Source: Dermatophilus congolensis
GTDB taxonomy: Bacteria; Actinomycetota; Actinomycetes; Actinomycetales; Dermatophilaceae
Reading direction: 5' to 3'
NCBI GenBank assembly: GCA_030538115.1
Contig: JAUNUP010000016.1
Span: 1 to 64,000 of the forward strand
Length of the DNA: 64,000 nt
Part shown: positions 37,821 through 48,435 of the stretch, piece by piece
How the letters are laid out: the number at the start of each line of letters is the position of its first letter
Numbering within the stretch: position 1 is the stretch's first letter
Notes under the pieces: model-generated
What the model saw: only the letters and a program-made list of their open reading frames with translations
The model's database searches: none
What the model was told of the DNA's origin: nothing
Position numbers and translations under genes: made by a program

Positions 37821-39556
37821 GGCATCCCGGCTTCGCTCGAGTCACCGGTCACCGGCACGGCCGTGGCACCGGGTCCGGCACTACGGATGACCGGCAGGGG
37901 GCCGGTGTCGTGGATGCTCGGTTCCTCGACTCCGTCGGCCAGCGGAAGCGGCGACTCCACGATCGACACACCGCCGGAGCGCGGGAGGGTCAGTCTGAAT
38001 CGTGAGCCTTCGCCCGGTACGCCCCAGGCCTGAAGCCAACCGCGGTGCAGGCGCGCGTCTTCGAGGGCGATCGACAGGCCCAGACCGGTACCGCCGGTCG
38101 TGCGGTTGCGTGCCGGGTCGGCGCGCCAGAACCGGTTGAAAACCAGCGCCGACTGGCCGGGCTCCAACCCGATGCCCTGGTCACGCACGGCGATCGCGAC
38201 CGCCTCGTCGTTACCGCCCACCTCCACGCGCACCGGGCGGCCTTCACCGTGTTCGAGTGCGTTGACCAGCAGGTTGCGCAGGATGCGTTCGATGCGGCGC
38301 GAATCGACCTCCGCCTCGAACGGGCCACCGCCGCAGTCGAGCACCGTGACCTCGCTGCCCTTGGCCTGCGCCAGCGTCTCGGCCGCAGACATGACTCGTT
38401 CGATGATCGGCATGAGGTTGTGGCTCTCGGTGTCGAGATCGACACTGCCCGCATCGTGGCGGCTGATCTCGAGCAGACCCGCGAGCATCTCCTCGAACCG
38501 CCCCACCTCGGTGTGCAGCAGTTCGGTCGTGCGGGCCACCGGCGGCGAGAACGAGGCACGGTCGGCGAAAAGCACCTCGGAGGCCATCTGGATCGTCGTC
38601 AGCGGGGTACGCAGCTCGTGGCTCACGTCGGAGACGAACCGCTGCTGCACCTGCGAGAGCTCCTCCAACCGCCCGATCTGGCTCTGCATGTTGTCGGCCA
38701 TCGAGTTGAACGCACCTGACAGCCGGGCCAGGTCGTCTTCGCCGCGGAGCTGCATACGTTCGTCGAGCTGTCCGCGGGAGAGCCGCTCGGCCACTGTTGC
38801 GGCCTCACGCACCGGGTCGACCACGAGCCGAGTCACGGCCAGCGAGACGAGCCCGATGAGGGCAGTCAGCAGCAACCCGCCGAGGATGTAGGTGCGCATC
38901 ATGAGCGCGAGCGCTGCCGCCTCCCTGTCCATGTCGTAGACGAAGTAGAGGTCGTGCACCCCGGCCTCGGGAATCTGCACTTGCTGCCCCACGACCACCG
39001 CAGACGAGCTCTCGCCGCTGGCCGATGTGAGGCGCACGATCTGCACCTGCTGGTGCGACGGGTCTTGAGCCACGGCCTCCCGCAACGACGTGGGGAGTAC
39101 GTCGGGCCCGTACGCGGTCCACATCGTCGGGATGCGCCCCGGCGCGTCGGCACCACCGGCGGGCACCAGGATCAGCTCACGCGACTGGTCGGGCGCTTGC
39201 GAGGCCTGCTGCTGCATGAGGTCGTACGCGAGCTGCCGCACGCTCTCAGGATCGGAGCGGTCGGTGGAGTCGAGGTTGCGCTGAATACCGGTCGCCCGGT
39301 ACATCGCGTCTTCTTGCGACGCCTCGACCTTGCCCTCGACCAGCACGGCAGCGGTTCGGCTGTACGAGAACGACTGCAGCAGAACGGTGATGACGGCGCC
39401 GAGCACGACGGTGATGACCAGGGTGCGAAACTGCAGGCTGGTGCGCCACAGACGCCCCAGCCAATCGGCGACACCGGCGAGCCGCCGCGTCACCCGGCCG
39501 AAGGCGAAACGGCGTGTCTGCGCCTGGGGTGCCCCCTGCTCGGGCTCCGGCGCCAT
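37817..39556 (-). CDS. mtrB: Sensor histidine kinase MtrB
   Basis: A 579-residue membrane kinase. A transmembrane helix lies at residues about 44-66, an extracytoplasmic sensor domain spans about 67-218, and a second helix lies at about 222-245. A HAMP domain (VVDPVREAATVAERLSRGQL) is followed by the H-box FVSDVSHELRTPLTT with phosphosite His313. The ATPase lobe has N, G1 and G2 boxes (RNLLVNALEHGEG, VRDQGIGLEP, TGGTGLGLSIA). MtrAB controls cell wall hydrolases, division and osmotic response in Actinobacteria. It starts 3 nt after the mtrA stop. Confidence 0.95.
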   Translation of the reverse strand: MAPEPEQGAPQAQTRRFAFGRVTRRLAGVADWLGRLWRTSLQFRTLVITVVLGAVITVLLQSFSYSRTAAVLVEGKVEASQEDAMYRATGIQRNLDSTDRSDPESVRQLAYDLMQQQASQAPDQSRELILVPAGGADAPGRIPTMWTAYGPDVLPTSLREAVAQDPSHQQVQIVRLTSASGESSSAVVVGQQVQIPEAGVHDLYFVYDMDREAAALALMMRTYILGGLLLTALIGLVSLAVTRLVVDPVREAATVAERLSRGQLDERMQLRGEDDLARLSGAFNSMADNMQSQIGRLEELSQVQQRFVSDVSHELRTPLTTIQMASEVLFADRASFSPPVARTTELLHTEVGRFEEMLAGLLEISRHDAGSVDLDTESHNLMPIIERVMSAAETLAQAKGSEVTVLDCGGGPFEAEVDSRRIERILRNLLVNALEHGEGRPVRVEVGGNDEAVAIAVRDQGIGLEPGQSALVFNRFWRADPARNRTTGGTGLGLSIALEDARLHRGWLQAWGVPGEGSRFRLTLPRSGGVSIVESPLPLADGVEEPSIHDTGPLPVIRSAGPGATAVPVTGDSSEAGMP

Positions 39557-39559
39557 GGA

Positions 39560-40237
39560 TCAGGCCGGCCCGGCCTTGTAGCCCACGCCACGCACGGTCA
39601 ACACGATCTGCGGGTGCTCGGGGTCGTCTTCGATCTTGCCGCGCAGCCGCTGCACGTGAACGTTCACCAGGCGTGCATCGCCCGCGTGCCGGTAACCCCA
39701 CACCTGCTCGAGCAGCACGTCGCGGCTGAACGCCTGCCACGGCTTGCGCGCGAGCGCGACCAACAGGTCGAACTCCAGTGGCGTGAGCTGCACGGTCTTG
39801 CCGTTCTTCTTCACCGAGTGGCCCGCCACGTCGATGACGACGTCGCCGATGCGCAGCGTCTCGGGGTTCGGGTCGTCGCCACGACGCAGACGAGCCCGCA
39901 CACGCGCGATGAGCTCCTGCGGCTTGAACGGCTTGACCACGTAGTCGTCGGCACCCGACTCGAGGCCGACCACCACGTCGACCGTGTCGGAACGGGCCGA
40001 CAGCATGACGATCGGCACCCCGGACTCCGCGCGGATGCGGCGACACACCTCGATACCGTCCATGCCAGGCATCATCACGTCGAGCAGCACGAGGTCGGGT
40101 TTGAGGTCACGCGCCGCCTGCAGGCCCGACTGCCCATCAGGGCGGTGAGTGACCTGGAGCCCCTCGTTCTGCAGGACGATGCTCAGCATCTCCGCCAGAG
40201 CCTGGTCGTCGTCGACTACCAGTACGTGCGCCTTCAT
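39560..40237 (-). CDS. mtrA: Response regulator MtrA
   Basis: A 225-residue OmpR/PhoB-type regulator. The receiver domain has the acidic pair in VVDDDQALAEML, phosphoacceptor Asp53 (LVLLDVMMPGMDG) and switch Lys in VVKPFKPQEL. The winged-helix C-terminal domain is present (LTPLEFDLLVALARKPWQAF, RLVNVHVQRLRGKIEDDP). The ATG at 40237 has GAGAGGAA at good spacing; the 69-codon upstream extension is not MtrA-like. It is first in the mtrA-mtrB-lpqB operon. TAAGAT at 40304-40299, 60 nt upstream, may be its -10 box. Confidence 0.96.
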   Translation of the reverse strand: MKAHVLVVDDDQALAEMLSIVLQNEGLQVTHRPDGQSGLQAARDLKPDLVLLDVMMPGMDGIEVCRRIRAESGVPIVMLSARSDTVDVVVGLESGADDYVVKPFKPQELIARVRARLRRGDDPNPETLRIGDVVIDVAGHSVKKNGKTVQLTPLEFDLLVALARKPWQAFSRDVLLEQVWGYRHAGDARLVNVHVQRLRGKIEDDPEHPQIVLTVRGVGYKAGPA

Positions 40238-40461
40238 CCGGATTCCTCTCGCGAACCGCCCACGGCCGCGGCCCTCGCCGCACCGTGACCTTTCCGAAAT
40301 CTTACCCAGCACCCCTGACACAAGGGCGAACAGGCGCGCGGAAGGACGCCGCCGAGCCTCGCGTCGCCTCGGCCGTCCGGTCACACTGAGTTCAGACCGC
40401 GCGGCCTTCGGGCCCCGCGGGCACCGACACATCCGAGCGTTCACGCCTCCGGGAGCCCCTC

Positions 40462-41448
40462 ATGCCCGCTGTCTCCACCTGTCTCTGGTTCGACTCCCAA
40501 GCCCTCGAAGCCGCCGAGTTCTACGTCTCGATCGTGCCGAACAGTCGCATCACATCCGTCATGCGCGACCCGGGCGGCAACCCGCACACCACCGCCGGCC
40601 AGGTGCTCTACGTCGAGTTCGAGCTCGACGGGCAACGCTTCGACGGCCTCAACGGCGGCCCCGCGTTCGTTCTCGACGAGGCGGCCTCCGTCGTGCTCAC
40701 CTGCGCCACCCAGGAGGAGGCCGACGCTCTCTGGGACGGGTTCACCGCCGAGGGCACCCCGTCACAATGCGGATGGCTCACCGACGCGTTCGGACTGTCG
40801 TGGCAGATCGTGCCGGAGCGGGTCAACCAACTCCAGATGCCCACCGATCCGAGCGATTCCTCTCAGGCCGAGGCAGCCCGGCGGGCCGTGCAGGCGATGA
40901 TGGGGATGCGGCGACTCGACTCCGCGTGCATGGAGCGCATCGCCGCAGGTCCCAGTGGATATGCGGCGTTCTCTCCCGAGCCCGGAGACGCCCCAGCCGG
41001 CCCGGTCGACTCCCGCCTGGATCGCATCGAGCGCACCGTCTGGATCGACGCCACTCCGGAGGCGGTGTGGCAGGTCGTGAGCGAACCAGGCTGGTGGGTG
41101 AACGGCGGCGCACTGCGGCCGCACGAGATCCGTAGCAGTGAGGGTCGTCACGAGGTGACCGACCCCGAGATCGGCACCTTCACCGTCTCCGACGAGGGCA
41201 GCGACCCCGGGCGCTACATCGCCTACCGCTGGGAGCAGTCGTCACCCGAGATGAACGACAACACCGGGCTGCACACGCTCACCCAGTTCTGGGCACTCCC
41301 CGACCGCGACGGCACCAGGGTCGTCGTCATCGAGACCGGCTTCCGCGACGCGGGACTCCCCGACGACCGCCTCCGTGCGGCACACGCCGCCAAGGGCCAC
41401 GGCGGGCACAACAACATACCCCCCCACCGCCCCCCCCGGGGGATTTGA
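40462..41448 (+). CDS. Fusion of a PhnB-like VOC domain and an SRPBCC/AHSA1 domain; C-terminus suspect
   Basis: A 328-residue ORF. Residues 1-155 are a PhnB-like glyoxalase-fold domain (MPAVSTCLWFDSQALEAAEFYVSI, QCGWLTDAFGLSWQIVPERV). Residues about 185-310 are an AHSA1-type SRPBCC domain (RIERTVWIDATPEAVWQVVSEPGWWVN). Each occurs alone elsewhere as an uncharacterised metal- or ligand-binding protein; in the fusion one may feed the other. The last 15 codons run through abnormal C and G tracts (from about 41418), and the usual final helix of the AHSA1 fold is missing, so the true end is uncertain and a frameshift or sequence error is likely. It reads from ATG 40462. Confidence 0.7.
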   Translation: MPAVSTCLWFDSQALEAAEFYVSIVPNSRITSVMRDPGGNPHTTAGQVLYVEFELDGQRFDGLNGGPAFVLDEAASVVLTCATQEEADALWDGFTAEGTPSQCGWLTDAFGLSWQIVPERVNQLQMPTDPSDSSQAEAARRAVQAMMGMRRLDSACMERIAAGPSGYAAFSPEPGDAPAGPVDSRLDRIERTVWIDATPEAVWQVVSEPGWWVNGGALRPHEIRSSEGRHEVTDPEIGTFTVSDEGSDPGRYIAYRWEQSSPEMNDNTGLHTLTQFWALPDRDGTRVVVIETGFRDAGLPDDRLRAAHAAKGHGGHNNIPPHRPPRGI

Positions 41449-41467
41449 AAAAGGGGGGGCCGCGGGA
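41418..41467. other. Abnormal homopolymer tracts, probable sequence or assembly problem
   Basis: Within about 40 bases occur a run of 7 C, a run of 8 C directly followed by 5 G, a run of 5 A and a run of 7 G. Nothing like this occurs elsewhere in the window. It coincides with loss of the expected C-terminus of the VOC-SRPBCC gene. Confidence 0.6.
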
Positions 41468-41490
41468 TCACCCGAGGCCGCCTCCTCTCA

Positions 41491-41514
41491 TCCCTCGCTG
41501 GGATCAGTAGCGGT
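41491..41514. repeat. 24-bp direct repeat, copy 1 (second copy 41598-41621)
   Basis: The sequence starting TCCCTCGCTGGGATCAGTAG is repeated exactly 107 bp further on. Copy 2 carries the ahcY stop codon and last codons on the minus strand; copy 1 is outside the gene. Copy 1 also forms the left arm of a hairpin (41500-41511 with 41522-41533). Confidence 0.8.
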
Positions 41515-41587
41515 CTCTATTGCTACTGATCCCGAAACGCTCGGTCCGGGCCTCACCGCGGCGGGCTCGCTTCGCTCGCGTGCCGCG
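41500..41587. terminator. Two hairpins downstream of ahcY
   Basis: The first is a perfect 12-bp stem GGGATCAGTAGC (41500-41511 with 41522-41533). The second is CGCGGC (41558-41563) with GCCGCG (41582-41587), enclosing the near-palindromic GCTCGCTTCGCTCGC. Either can end ahcY transcription; there is no T-tract. Confidence 0.5.
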
Positions 41588-41597
41588 GCTCGGGTCC

Positions 41598-41610
41598 TCC
41601 CTCGCTGGGA

Positions 41611-41621
<11 letters not shown>
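41598..41621. repeat. 24-bp direct repeat, copy 2
   Basis: Exact copy of 41491-41514. It overlaps the last codons of ahcY (His-Tyr-Arg-Tyr-stop on the minus strand). Confidence 0.8.
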
Positions 41622-43047
<1,426 letters not shown>

Positions 43048-43212
43048 GTACGACTCTTTCGCGTGGGAGAACTTCAGGAGAGGCGCCACAGTCCGGCCGC
43101 GGGAGGCGGGCGGAGATACGCGGGCGCCTGACGTCCGCCGACCAGCTTACCCGCGCAACTCAAGGCAACCTGCGCGGCTTGGAGCCAACGCCGGTGCGAG
43201 CCGGTCAACAGC

Positions 43213-43905
43213 TCAGGTTCGTTGCGCATCCGGTGCGTCGAGAGGCGTGGCAGTGACGATCACGTTGTCGCGGTAGGTCCAGCCGTTGCCGGAGCGCAGC
43301 ACCGGCCCTCCGCAGGTGACCAGCACGAGCCGGCGAGGCCCGTCCGGCGCGAACGTGGGCAGATCGTCCTTGTGTCGGACGTCTAGTCCCGTCACCACCC
43401 ACCGGGTGACGTGACCTCGCGCATCCGAGGTGTGCACCTCGGCTCCGGCCTCGATCGACGCGAGCTCGTGCAGTGCGCCCAGATCGCCGTTGATGTCGAC
43501 GTGCCCGGCCAGCAAGGTCGTGCCCCGGTGGGAGTCGAGAGCGGCGCCACCGTCCCAGCGGCCGACGACGGCGGGGTCACCTGGAATGACGAGGTCTCCC
43601 CCGCCCGTGACCGGACGATCCTCGATCGAGGCCTCCGCGTCGAGCTGCGGTATCGAGACCGTCAGCGGCGCCAACCGAATCGACTCGTCCGCAGGCACCG
43701 GAACAGCCGGAGCACTCACCTGAAAGGTGGCACTCGGCAGTGGTGCGGCCTGCGGCGTCCCCCCGTTGAGCCCGGAGGCGATGAGCAGCGGCCCGGCCAC
43801 CACACCGGCCGCGGCCAGCACGAACAGAGGCAGGCGACGCCGCCCCCCGATGCGGGGAGCGGCGTCGTGGCTGCTCGTAGCTCTCTCGATTACAACGCCC
43901 GGCAA
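43213..43905 (-). CDS. Class F sortase
   Basis: A 230-residue membrane-anchored transpeptidase. A transmembrane helix lies at residues about 26-45, followed by a Pro/Ala linker and the sortase beta-barrel. Catalytic residues are His135 (LLAGHVD), Cys198 (LVTCGG) and Arg212 (WTYRDNVIV). Short actinobacterial sortases of this type are class E/F. The only in-frame start near the membrane helix is TTG at 43905, with GAGG 9 nt upstream. It lies 11 nt downstream of a gene for a surface protein with a sortase-like tail, which is its likely substrate. Confidence 0.85.
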   Translation of the reverse strand: MPGVVIERATSSHDAAPRIGGRRRLPLFVLAAAGVVAGPLLIASGLNGGTPQAAPLPSATFQVSAPAVPVPADESIRLAPLTVSIPQLDAEASIEDRPVTGGGDLVIPGDPAVVGRWDGGAALDSHRGTTLLAGHVDINGDLGALHELASIEAGAEVHTSDARGHVTRWVVTGLDVRHKDDLPTFAPDGPRRLVLVTCGGPVLRSGNGWTYRDNVIVTATPLDAPDAQRT

Positions 43906-43916
43906 TGCGTTCTACC

Positions 43917-45491
43917 TCAACGGCGACGACGACGCAGCGTGTCGCGGGCCGCGAGACCGAGCGCGCCCACCGAACCCGCCGTGAGCAGCCCACCGGCGGC
44001 CAAGAGGGCGGAGTTCACCTCGTCGGCCGGCTGGCCGGTGTCGATCCGCGTCGGCGAGCCCGACGACACGCGGGTACCGCCGGCCACAGGCGCGGCGCTC
44101 ACGGTGCGGGTGACAGTGGTCGTCGTACCCGACGAGGCCGGCGCCCCACCGGAGACCGGCGTACCGGACGAGACCGGAGTCGTGGTAGCAGTGACCGTCA
44201 CCGTCGGCGTCCCGCTGGCCACGGGGGTGCCGCTGGAGATCGGCGTCCCGCTCGCGATCGGCGTCGGGTTCGCTGTGACGGTCGCCGTCGTGGTCACCGT
44301 CGACGTGGGGGCGGGTGTGCCAGGCTGAACGATGACCGGCGGTGCCGGGTTGACGATGACGGTCGTGGTCGAGCCGGGCGCGGTCACGGTCGAGCCCGGA
44401 GCCGTGACCGTCGGCCCAGGAACCGTCACTGTGACGGTCGGCGCGGGCGGCGTCCCGGTGTCCGTCGGCGTTGGCGAGGCACTGCCAGTCGGCGTCGGCG
44501 CGGGCGTGACGCCTTGGCCGTCGCCGCCGGCGCTCACGCGAAGCGTGGAGGAGACCGGGTAGTTCGCCGTACCCCACATCGTCACGGTGCCGGAGTTCTT
44601 GTACTCGGTGAGATTCTTGTCGGTGACCTCAGACGTGCCGAGCATCATGAAGACCTTGCCGATGTCGCGAGCAGCCGGCTTTATCGTCACCGTGGCCGTG
44701 CTCGCGCTGCACGTCTTGGTGTAGCGGTCCGACCCGACGAACTGCCGGTTCTCGAGCACACCGTTGACGTTCTTGTCGCCCTGCCAGACGGTCACCTGAT
44801 CGCACAGGATGGACTGTCCGGCGGCCGGGGTGTCCTCGATGACGTAGGTGTCGCCATGCGTGAGGCTCTCAGGCACGGAGGGGCCGACGATCGACCAGAG
44901 GATGCCTCCGCGGGGGTCGGTGCCGATCCTCGTCCAGTTCTGCCACTTCGTCGCAGAGGTCGAGTAGTCGTGATCGGGACGGGGCCCGGTCACGTCGATG
45001 TAGTCGACCTGCGGCCAGACCGCACCGTTGACGCGGAACTGCACAGGGGTGCGCGGATCGGTCGCGAGGTCGCGGGCCAGCTCGACTCCGAAGTAGGCCG
45101 TGCCGCTGATGCCGGTGTGGCCCTCCGCGTACTCGGTGAGGGTGAAGGTGACGACCTGACCGTGCACCACATAGGTGGCGACGACTTCGCCGTTGGAGTC
45201 CTTGAGTTCGCGCGTCACACCGTCGAGGGCGTTCGTCACGAGCATCGTCGGGAGCGTGAGGGTGAACGTGTCGTCCTTCTTGGAACCGTCCGGCACGGCC
45301 CACACCACCGACACCTTGACAGAATCACCGGCCGCTGCGGAGGTTTCATCCACATTGATCGACTTGATGGCATTGTTCACTGTGGCAGCGAAAGCCGCGG
45401 GAACGTTGATCGCGCCCGCCAATAGGGCCGCAGCGCCCAAACCGACGGCAATGCGACGTGCACTGAACCGTCCTGATTCGTGGGTGGACAT
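43917..45491 (-). CDS. Secreted Ig-like-fold surface protein with Thr/Pro-rich stalk and atypical sortase signal
   Basis: A 524-residue protein. A signal peptide ends at AFA (about residue 35). The N-terminal globular part (about 36-320) resembles adhesin Ig-like domains (SVKVSVVWAVPDGSKKDDTF, GISGTAYFGVELARDL). Residues about 330-470 are a low-complexity Thr/Val/Pro/Gly stalk with TVTVTV and SSGTPV-type repeats. The C-terminus has a sorting-signal layout: RIDTG (482-486), a hydrophobic stretch of about 20 residues and RRRRR. The motif deviates from LPxTG at the first two positions. RBS GAAAGG precedes the ATG. It probably forms a cell-wall-attached adhesin with the sortase downstream. Confidence 0.82.
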   Translation of the reverse strand: MSTHESGRFSARRIAVGLGAAALLAGAINVPAAFAATVNNAIKSINVDETSAAAGDSVKVSVVWAVPDGSKKDDTFTLTLPTMLVTNALDGVTRELKDSNGEVVATYVVHGQVVTFTLTEYAEGHTGISGTAYFGVELARDLATDPRTPVQFRVNGAVWPQVDYIDVTGPRPDHDYSTSATKWQNWTRIGTDPRGGILWSIVGPSVPESLTHGDTYVIEDTPAAGQSILCDQVTVWQGDKNVNGVLENRQFVGSDRYTKTCSASTATVTIKPAARDIGKVFMMLGTSEVTDKNLTEYKNSGTVTMWGTANYPVSSTLRVSAGGDGQGVTPAPTPTGSASPTPTDTGTPPAPTVTVTVPGPTVTAPGSTVTAPGSTTTVIVNPAPPVIVQPGTPAPTSTVTTTATVTANPTPIASGTPISSGTPVASGTPTVTVTATTTPVSSGTPVSGGAPASSGTTTTVTRTVSAAPVAGGTRVSSGSPTRIDTGQPADEVNSALLAAGGLLTAGSVGALGLAARDTLRRRRR

Positions 45492-45749
45492 GACGGGCCT
45501 TTCTCGACATGGATCAGATTCGTGTCACACGAGACCCCCGGTCTCGCCCCCAGCGCGACGAATTCCCCTCGCCGCGCACCCCACGTCGACCCCTCTCGAC
45601 GCCCTTGCCAAAAGTAACACTACATTCCGGTAATTGCCGGTTTAGTTTGGCACAAGCAGCGCGTCGGGGAGAATGCCTTACCGAATCGTTATGAATGCAT
45701 CGTTCATCACGGTCGCCCGTATGACACAAACGTCCTGAACGATTGAGTT

Positions 45750-47129
45750 CTATTCGAGTTCGAGTCCGAGAAGTGAATTCTCGAGAACTTCGCTCAATGC
45801 CGGGTGGATCCAGTATTGCCCGCTCGCTAGATCGTCCACGGGAATGTTCATCGCCATCGCCATGATTGCGGGCTGGATGAGTGTCGAGGCGTGCGGGCCC
45901 ATGATGTGCATGCCCAGCAGCCGGTGTGAATGCGGGTCAGCAATGGCCTTGGCGATACCGGTCGTATCCTCCAGCGCCCAGCCGTAGGCGGTGTCTCCGT
46001 AGGCCTGCACCTTGGTGACATAGGTCACACCCGCCTCCTTCGCCTGCTCTTCGGTGAGACCCACGGAGGCGATCTGCGGCTCCGTGAAGACGGCGGCCGG
46101 CACGGCGTCGTGAGGCAGGGGGCGCAGGTCGTCGGGATGCACCAGATTGTGCGCGACGGCCCTGGCCTCGGCGTTGGCCACGTGCTTGAGCTGGTACGGC
46201 GAGCTGACGTCTCCGAGCGCCCAGACACCGGGCGCGCTGGTGCGGCCGAACTCGTCGACGGCGACCCGGCCGTCGGGCAGCAGGTCGACACCGCCCGCTG
46301 CAGCCCCGAGGTCCTCGGTGTTGGGGCGTCGCCCGGTAGCCACGAGCAGCAGCTCCGCCTCCACGCTCGACGAGTCGTCGAGCGTGAGACGCACTCCCCC
46401 GTCACCGGCGAGCGACTCGGCCGCCGTGACAGTGCGTCCGGTGCGCACATCCCAGCGCTCGCGCGCGAGCGTCGTGAACGCCTCGCCGATCTCCTGGTCC
46501 CACGACCGCAGAAGCCGCGGCCCGCGGGCGATGATGCTCACCTTCACGCCGAGCCCCGCGAAGATGTGCGCGAATTCGCAGGCCACCACACCGGCGCCGA
46601 GTATCGCCATGCTGCGCGGCAGGCTGTCGAGTCGCATCACGTGGTCGGAAGTCACGTACGGCACACCCGACTCCTCGATCACCGGCGGTACAACGGCGTG
46701 CGCGCCCGCAGCGATAACCACCTGATCCGCCGTCACCTCGGCAGTGCCGCCGTCGTTGAGCTGTACCTCGAGACGCTTGTCGCCGACGAACCGGGCGTGC
46801 CCGAGAAAGGCCTGCGTGTTGGGACCGTCGATGCGGTACTGCCGTCCGCCCGCCTCGATGGGGTCGATACGCCCGAAGATGCGATCGCGAATGTCGGCCC
46901 AGCGCACTCCGTCGACGTGGGCGTCGACTCCGAAGCGGGCCGAATCACGGGCGCTTTCGGCCACCTCCGCCGCATGCACGAACATCTTCGTCGGGATGCA
47001 GCCGACGTTGAGGCACGTGCCCCCGAACAGGTTCCTCTCGATCACCGCGACCTTCTTGTCGTCGAAATCAGGCGTGACGAGAGAGTTTCCGGAGCCGGTA
47101 CCGATGATGGCGAGATCGACGTGCGTCAT
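45750..47129 (-). CDS. mtr: Mycothione reductase
   Basis: A 459-residue FAD/NAD(P)H disulfide oxidoreductase that recycles oxidised mycothiol, the main low-molecular-weight thiol of Actinobacteria. The N-terminal FAD motif IIGTGSGNSLVTPDF is the variant found in mycothione reductases. The redox-active disulfide is in GGTCLNVGCIPTKM, a second dinucleotide motif is ILGAGVVACEFAHIF, and the dimer-interface base HPALSEVLENSLLGLE is at the C-terminus. A related dihydrolipoamide dehydrogenase is less likely because of the short, divergent N-terminus. Confidence 0.93.
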   Translation of the reverse strand: MTHVDLAIIGTGSGNSLVTPDFDDKKVAVIERNLFGGTCLNVGCIPTKMFVHAAEVAESARDSARFGVDAHVDGVRWADIRDRIFGRIDPIEAGGRQYRIDGPNTQAFLGHARFVGDKRLEVQLNDGGTAEVTADQVVIAAGAHAVVPPVIEESGVPYVTSDHVMRLDSLPRSMAILGAGVVACEFAHIFAGLGVKVSIIARGPRLLRSWDQEIGEAFTTLARERWDVRTGRTVTAAESLAGDGGVRLTLDDSSSVEAELLLVATGRRPNTEDLGAAAGGVDLLPDGRVAVDEFGRTSAPGVWALGDVSSPYQLKHVANAEARAVAHNLVHPDDLRPLPHDAVPAAVFTEPQIASVGLTEEQAKEAGVTYVTKVQAYGDTAYGWALEDTTGIAKAIADPHSHRLLGMHIMGPHASTLIQPAIMAMAMNIPVDDLASGQYWIHPALSEVLENSLLGLELE

Positions 47130-47203
47130 GGACCGACCGTAGCGGCCGCCACCGACAAGTACGACAGCGGGTCGAGGTCGCCCGATCGACGTGTCGGGGA
47201 GGG

Positions 47204-48388
47204 TCAGCGCTCGGTGAAGTCGCGCAGCGCCGCGATGTGGGCGGACACGGAAGGATCGATCCCCAGCCCAACGGCAAGGTAGGTGGCCGCGAAATCTGTC
47301 GTCGCCATCTGCCCGGCGAGCCTCGCGATGGGCGGCCCCGGTTCGGCGCTGACCTCGCTGACCACGACTCCCGCATCGCGCGCCGTTGCCACGATGCCGT
47401 CGACGAGCGCGAGCTTGTCGGCCTCCTCGGGCGTCGTCGGCGGTTCGGGAGCCTCGCGCAGCATGAGCAGACCGAGCCGTGGCACGGAAGGGCCGTCGAG
47501 GAAGGGGTCGGCGAAGATGTCGTGCTCCGGGCCCGAGACTCCCGCCGTGCCCTGCCCGCCGCCTGCCGTGAACGGGCCGTCGAAGGTCGCCACCACCTGC
47601 GAGGCCGCATCGGGCAGCTCACCGTAGGTCGCCGGAATCCGCGCCGTGCGGGCCAGCATCGAGGCGGCACGCCCCGCGGCCACGCCGTTGACGGGCGAAT
47701 CACCGAGCACGGTCGGCACACACTCCGCCAGGCTCAGGGCCAGCCCCTTGGCGGGGTTGACGAACGATTCGGAGCTGGGCCTGCAGGCATCGGCCACGGA
47801 GTCGAGGCGTTCGATCGTCGCGTCGAGATCGGCATCGCTGACGGAGGCGAGGCCGAGGATGTCGGCAGCCATGAGGATCGGGGTCAGCAGGGTCCACAGC
47901 GACGTGCGGGACGACACTCGACCGTGCCCGACGCCGACGTGCACGCCGCGCGCCTGGCGGCACACCGCCTCCAGAGGCGAGTCGACTGCTCCCACTGTAA
48001 GCAGGGCGGCTCCGCGGCGCGCGGCCTCGGAGGCGAGCGCGAGAGGCCCCGGCGAACGCCCGGAGAGCGACACTGCGACGACGAGGTCGAGCGAGCCGAC
48101 CCAGCCGGGCAGCGGCACGTTGCGGCGCACCGTCACGGGTACGGGAGAGCCAGGCTCTGCCAGCATCTCGAGCACCGACGCCACGACCGAGGAGCCCCCG
48201 AGGGAGGCGACGAGCACCGACCGGGGCCGGTCGAGGGAACCGAGGCGCTCGATGCCCGCCTCGCGGGCCAACTGCCGCGATTCACGCACCTGGGCACCGG
48301 CGGTCGCGAGGGCACGCAGGCTACCGCGCCGATCACGATCGGCGATCCACTGGGCGTCGTCGAGCAGTCGTTCGTCGATGTGCGGCAT
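47204..48388 (-). CDS. SIS-domain protein, probable sugar-phosphate isomerase-like (Rv3256c type)
   Basis: A 394-residue protein. An N-terminal segment precedes an SIS domain (VLVASLGGSSVVASVLEMLAE, LDLVVAVSLSGRSPGPLALA) with the Ser/Gly loops that bind phosphosugars. The C-terminal half matches the phosphoglucose/phosphomannose isomerase C-terminal domain more loosely. The place between a phosphomannomutase/Trm112 pair and ahcY is shared with Rv3256c, which suggests mannose or GDP-mannose metabolism, but key catalytic residues cannot be verified by eye. It lies 47 nt after the Trm112-like gene. Confidence 0.75.
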   Translation of the reverse strand: MPHIDERLLDDAQWIADRDRRGSLRALATAGAQVRESRQLAREAGIERLGSLDRPRSVLVASLGGSSVVASVLEMLAEPGSPVPVTVRRNVPLPGWVGSLDLVVAVSLSGRSPGPLALASEAARRGAALLTVGAVDSPLEAVCRQARGVHVGVGHGRVSSRTSLWTLLTPILMAADILGLASVSDADLDATIERLDSVADACRPSSESFVNPAKGLALSLAECVPTVLGDSPVNGVAAGRAASMLARTARIPATYGELPDAASQVVATFDGPFTAGGGQGTAGVSGPEHDIFADPFLDGPSVPRLGLLMLREAPEPPTTPEEADKLALVDGIVATARDAGVVVSEVSAEPGPPIARLAGQMATTDFAATYLAVGLGIDPSVSAHIAALRDFTER

Positions 48389-48435
48389 CGTGCCCCTCCT
48401 GAATGCACCAGACCGGCAGGTGGCCGGCCGCGGGT

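Noticed and set aside
43048-43212. Possible S-adenosylhomocysteine riboswitch upstream of ahcY
   Set aside because: The leader was read on the minus strand and the conserved core of SAH riboswitches was not found.
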